A stretch of 64,000 nucleotides of DNA from Desnuesiella massiliensis (GTDB lineage Bacteria; Bacillota; Clostridia; Clostridiales; Clostridiaceae). Of the stretch, positions 61,216-64,000 are shown in pieces (the stretch's first letter is position 1; each line of letters starts with the position of its first letter). Location of the stretch: contig NZ_LN879454.1 of the NCBI RefSeq assembly GCF_001403615.1, forward strand, positions 310,001 through 374,000, written 5' to 3'. The position numbers and the translations under genes are program-made. The notes below the pieces were generated by a model. The model did no database searches and had not been told where the DNA came from. It saw nothing but the letters and a program-made list of their open reading frames with translations.

Positions 61216-62547
61216 ATGGGAGTGTTTGCGGTGCAGATAAAAAAATCTAAATATTTAGTGGTTATATCCTTAGATGCCTTAAATGCCAAGGATTTAGACA
61301 TAATAAAAGGGCTTCCTAATTTTAAGAGCTATTTTGAAAAAGCCTCCTATGCTAAAAGAGTGAGGAGTATATATCCTTCTCTGACCTATCCCTGCCATGT
61401 TAGTATTGTTACTGGGGTTTATCCTGATAAGCACGGTGTTTATTCTAATGAATTCAATCAACCAGGGGTTCATGAGCAGGAGTGGTTTTGGTATAGTAGC
61501 TATATAAAGGTTCCTACTTTATATGATTTGGCTAAGAAGAGTCAGATGAGAGTAGGAGCGTTATTTTGGCCTGTAATGGGAAAAGCCAATATAGATTATA
61601 ATATAACGGAAATCTTCCCCACTAAGAAAAGAGAGGGTTTGATATTAAAGGTACTAAAAGCATCTACTCCAATCTTTGCCCTAGACTCCTTTTTTAGATA
61701 TGGAAAGCTGCTTAACGGCAAAAAGCAGCCTAATTTAGATAATTTTACAGCTAAGACCGCAGAGTATCTAATCAAAAGAAAGAAACCTAATTTATCACTT
61801 ATACATTTAACTGATTTAGATAGTTTTAGACATATGTATGGAACCTTCTCAAAAGAATCAGAAAAAGCCCTGCTAAGAGCGGATGAAAGAATAGGAGAAA
61901 TAGTAAAGTCTGCTAGGGAAGCAGGTATATATGAGGATACCACCTTTGTAATTTTAGGGGACCATGGCTTCTTAGATGTTAAATATAGAATAAATTTAAA
62001 TACTGCCTTTAGAAAAGAAGGGCTCCTTGAAGTAGATGAGCATGGGAATTTATTAAGCTGGCAAGCCTACTGCAACTACTGTGATGGTTCCGCTCAAATA
62101 TATTTAAAGAATAGAGAGGATAAGGCATTAAAAAAGAAGGTATGCAGTATATTGAAAGCTTTTGCTCAGGACGAGAGTAATGGCATAGAGAAAATATATA
62201 CAAGAGAAGAATTTTTAAAGAAAAGAATAGATGGTCCTTTTGATTTCATGGTAGAAGCCAAGGAAGGCTACTATTTTTCAAAGGATTGGGATAAAGAAGA
62301 GTTGGTTACATTGATTGATGCCAAGGATTTGACCAAGTCTGAGGGAGAGAGGCATGTAGCTACTCATGGCTATGACCCTATGAAGCTAAATTATAATACC
62401 TTTTTCATGGCCTTCGGCGCCAGCATTAAAGAAGGGGTAGTGTTAGAGGAAATAAACCTTGTAGATATAGGGCCTACCTTAGGCAAAATATTAGGCATTA
62501 ACATGCAGAATACAGATGGACGAGTTATTAAAGATATCTTAAAATAA
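61216..62547 (+). CDS. Type I phosphodiesterase / nucleotide pyrophosphatase family enzyme
   Basis: 443 residues from the ATG at 61216; GTGs at 61222 and 61231 are possible. Alkaline-phosphatase-superfamily metal sites are visible: ISLDAL with Asp, nucleophile Thr in PSLTYPCHVSIVTG, HLTDLDSFRHMYG, LGDHGFLD and the late ATHGYDP. No signal peptide or anchor is found, so it is likely intracellular. Family members hydrolyse nucleotide, phosphonate or phospholipid diesters; the substrate is unknown. Confidence 0.88.
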   Translation: MGVFAVQIKKSKYLVVISLDALNAKDLDIIKGLPNFKSYFEKASYAKRVRSIYPSLTYPCHVSIVTGVYPDKHGVYSNEFNQPGVHEQEWFWYSSYIKVPTLYDLAKKSQMRVGALFWPVMGKANIDYNITEIFPTKKREGLILKVLKASTPIFALDSFFRYGKLLNGKKQPNLDNFTAKTAEYLIKRKKPNLSLIHLTDLDSFRHMYGTFSKESEKALLRADERIGEIVKSAREAGIYEDTTFVILGDHGFLDVKYRINLNTAFRKEGLLEVDEHGNLLSWQAYCNYCDGSAQIYLKNREDKALKKKVCSILKAFAQDESNGIEKIYTREEFLKKRIDGPFDFMVEAKEGYYFSKDWDKEELVTLIDAKDLTKSEGERHVATHGYDPMKLNYNTFFMAFGASIKEGVVLEEINLVDIGPTLGKILGINMQNTDGRVIKDILK

Positions 62548-62640
62548 TAGATGATTTTAAGTGTAATAAAATATATGTATTAATATTTGGTGGAATTGAA
62601 GTGTGGCAGCGGATTTATATCAGAAGGAGAGATTATTATA

Positions 62641-63201
62641 GTGAATATTTATGTTGCATTGTTACGAGGTATTAATGTAGGTGGAAAGAACATAATTAAG
62701 ATGGCTGATTTGAAACGAGTACTTGAAGCAATGGGATTTTGTGAAGTGAAAACATATATTCAAAGTGGAAATGTACTATTTAAATCAAATGAAGAGGAAG
62801 AGGTATTACGAAAAAGAATTGAGGAGGAAATTAAGGCTGCTTTTGGAGTTTCCACTGTAGTTATTTTGAGAACTGCTGAGGAATTAGAAAGGATTATTCA
62901 TAATTGTCCATTTTCAAAGGAGGCAGTATTAGAAGCTGAAGCTTCTTCTAAAGGGGAAAGTCTATATGTTTCTCTTTTGACTAATAGCCCTTCACCAGAG
63001 AAAATTCAAGTTTTAGATGCTTACAGTGATGAAAATAATGAATATAGAGCCCAAGGACGAGATATCTTTCTTTTATTCCATAATAGCATTCGAAACTCTA
63101 AGTTAGCCAACAACCTTCAAAGGGTAGATGTTCCCGGAACTGTGCGCAATTGGAAAACTATAAATAAGCTTGCTACGCTATCAAAAGATATGAAGGTATG
63201 A
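62641..63201 (+). CDS. DUF1697 protein
   Basis: 186 residues from a GTG at 62641 about nine bases after AAGGAGA; the frame reaches back to 62587 but the family begins at NIYVALLRGINVGG. The segments NIIKMADLKRVLEAMGF and TYIQSGNVLFKS are family marks. DUF1697 is a widely spread small cytoplasmic protein of unknown function. Confidence 0.88.
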   Translation: MNIYVALLRGINVGGKNIIKMADLKRVLEAMGFCEVKTYIQSGNVLFKSNEEEEVLRKRIEEEIKAAFGVSTVVILRTAEELERIIHNCPFSKEAVLEAEASSKGESLYVSLLTNSPSPEKIQVLDAYSDENNEYRAQGRDIFLLFHNSIRNSKLANNLQRVDVPGTVRNWKTINKLATLSKDMKV

Positions 63202-63297
63202 TTTTGGATAAAGAAATGATCAAAGAATAGCATAAGAGCTTAGAGATAGACATGAGAAGTAATTTTTATAAGCTATGCATTTACAAAGGAGGAATAT

Positions 63298-64000
63298 ATG
63301 GAAATAATTAAATTTTTGCAGCAATTTTCTAACCCTTTTCTAGACAACCTTTCTCAAGGGATAACTATAATAGGAGAGGAAACATTTTTTGTAGTCGTAC
63401 TATCCATAATATTTTGGTGTTTAAATAAAAAGTTTGGATATAAGCTAGGCTTCGCTCTATTTATAAGTACTACTTTAAACGGAGCTGTTAAATGTAGCAT
63501 TAAAGCTTTAAGACCCTTTGAAACTCAAGCTGAGGGTATATTTTCTTTAAGAGTTAATACTGCTACAGGCTATTCGTTCCCAAGTGGACATACCCAAGGG
63601 GTTACCACCTTCTTTACCTCTATGATGGTAAAGTTTAAGAAAGCTTGGATATATATCTTGGCAAGCATAATAATAATGCTAGTGGCCGCTTCTAGGCTTT
63701 ATCTAGGAGTTCACTGGCCTAGAGACGTAATAGCTGGCATTGTTTTTGGAGTAATCAGTGTGTTCATAAGCAATTTTATATTTGAGCATGTTGAGAAAAG
63801 TGGCAATAGATTAGCATTCTTATGGATTATGTTACCGGCTATAGCAGGGCTGTTTTTAATCAAAGATGTTAATTACTCTAAAATAGCTGATTATACAAAG
63901 TCTGTGGCTGTGATGCTGGGCTTTTATGGAGGATACCTGGTAGAAAGCAAATATATAAACTTTAATGTCCAAGGAGCACTATGGATGCATGCCATAAAGC
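63298..64000 (+). CDS. PAP2-family membrane phosphatase, 3' end beyond the window
   Basis: The frame opens at the ATG at 63298, after AAAGGAGG, and is still open at 64000 (234 codons seen). All three PAP2 motifs are present: KCSIKALRP (K-x6-RP), PSGH in FPSGHTQG and SRLYLGVHWPRD (SR-x5-H-x3-D). At least six membrane helices are visible. It should dephosphorylate a lipid phosphate such as undecaprenyl or phosphatidylglycerol phosphate at the membrane. The C-terminus is unknown. Confidence 0.9.
   Translation, partial: MEIIKFLQQFSNPFLDNLSQGITIIGEETFFVVVLSIIFWCLNKKFGYKLGFALFISTTLNGAVKCSIKALRPFETQAEGIFSLRVNTATGYSFPSGHTQGVTTFFTSMMVKFKKAWIYILASIIIMLVAASRLYLGVHWPRDVIAGIVFGVISVFISNFIFEHVEKSGNRLAFLWIMLPAIAGLFLIKDVNYSKIADYTKSVAVMLGFYGGYLVESKYINFNVQGALWMHAIK

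Overview
The window looks like chromosomal sequence from a low-GC, anaerobic, Clostridium-like Firmicute. The evidence is the strong A+T bias, near-universal AGGAGG-type ribosome binding sites with frequent TTG/GTG starts, a class II galT, methionine gamma-lyase, EIIBC-type PTS transporters with family GH4 phospho-glycosidases, and BcrA-like and LytTR/DUF3021-linked ABC operons. No rRNA, tRNA or CRISPR array was seen. Calls come from reading motifs, not from database searches.

Layout. 0-5.5 kb: a winged-helix protein, a cluster of perfect DnaA boxes, a chromate-transporter pair, and a TyrR-like sigma-54 activator followed by methionine gamma-lyase; the intergenic region holds three perfect TGTAAA-N6-TTTACA boxes and a consensus -24/-12 promoter. 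5.5-14.3 kb: a LytTR/DUF3021/ABC operon, a nitroreductase, a secreted PL8 polysaccharide lyase and an ABC/NUDIX operon. 14.3-23 kb: a PRPP synthetase, a patatin, a CDGSH protein, MarR and a galT-galK-galM-galE operon. 23-32 kb: a membrane protein, a HepT/MntA toxin-antitoxin-type pair, CYTH, Fe-S and APH-like proteins, a response regulator/ABC/kinase operon and a membrane zinc-ribbon protein.

32.6-46.7 kb is the metabolic centre. Cluster A is PTS EIIBC, GH4, a divergent NagA-like amidohydrolase and a lone EIIA. Cluster B is RpiR, PTS EIIBC, GH4, KDPG aldolase, KDG kinase and an IlvD/Edd dehydratase. Cluster B lacks an EIIA and probably borrows the one in A. Together, B encodes uptake and phosphorylation of a disaccharide, its cleavage, and a semi-phosphorylative Entner-Doudoroff route, which suggests a glycosyl-aldonate type substrate.

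46.7-52.4 kb is a metal-resistance and remnant region: a 5'-damaged DUF1259 gene, a P-type ATPase with CsoR and its operator, a MATE remnant, a second CsoR-like gene and an unknown protein. 52.6-64 kb carries an M28 lipoprotein peptidase with no canonical start codon, a MerR-controlled heterodimeric ABC exporter, a nucleotidyltransferase, a permuted-papain-like protein, a phosphodiesterase, DUF1697 and a PAP2 phosphatase cut by the window end.

Four families of short palindromic repeats are scattered through the intergenic regions. Family A is about 108 bp (4 copies) and family B about 100-118 bp (6 copies). Most A and B copies share TATAGG...CCTATA ends and look like MITEs. Family C is built of GTGCATTGTGAATTGTG units and family D is a 42-56 bp hairpin in two copies. 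One family A copy supplies the stop codon of the merR gene.
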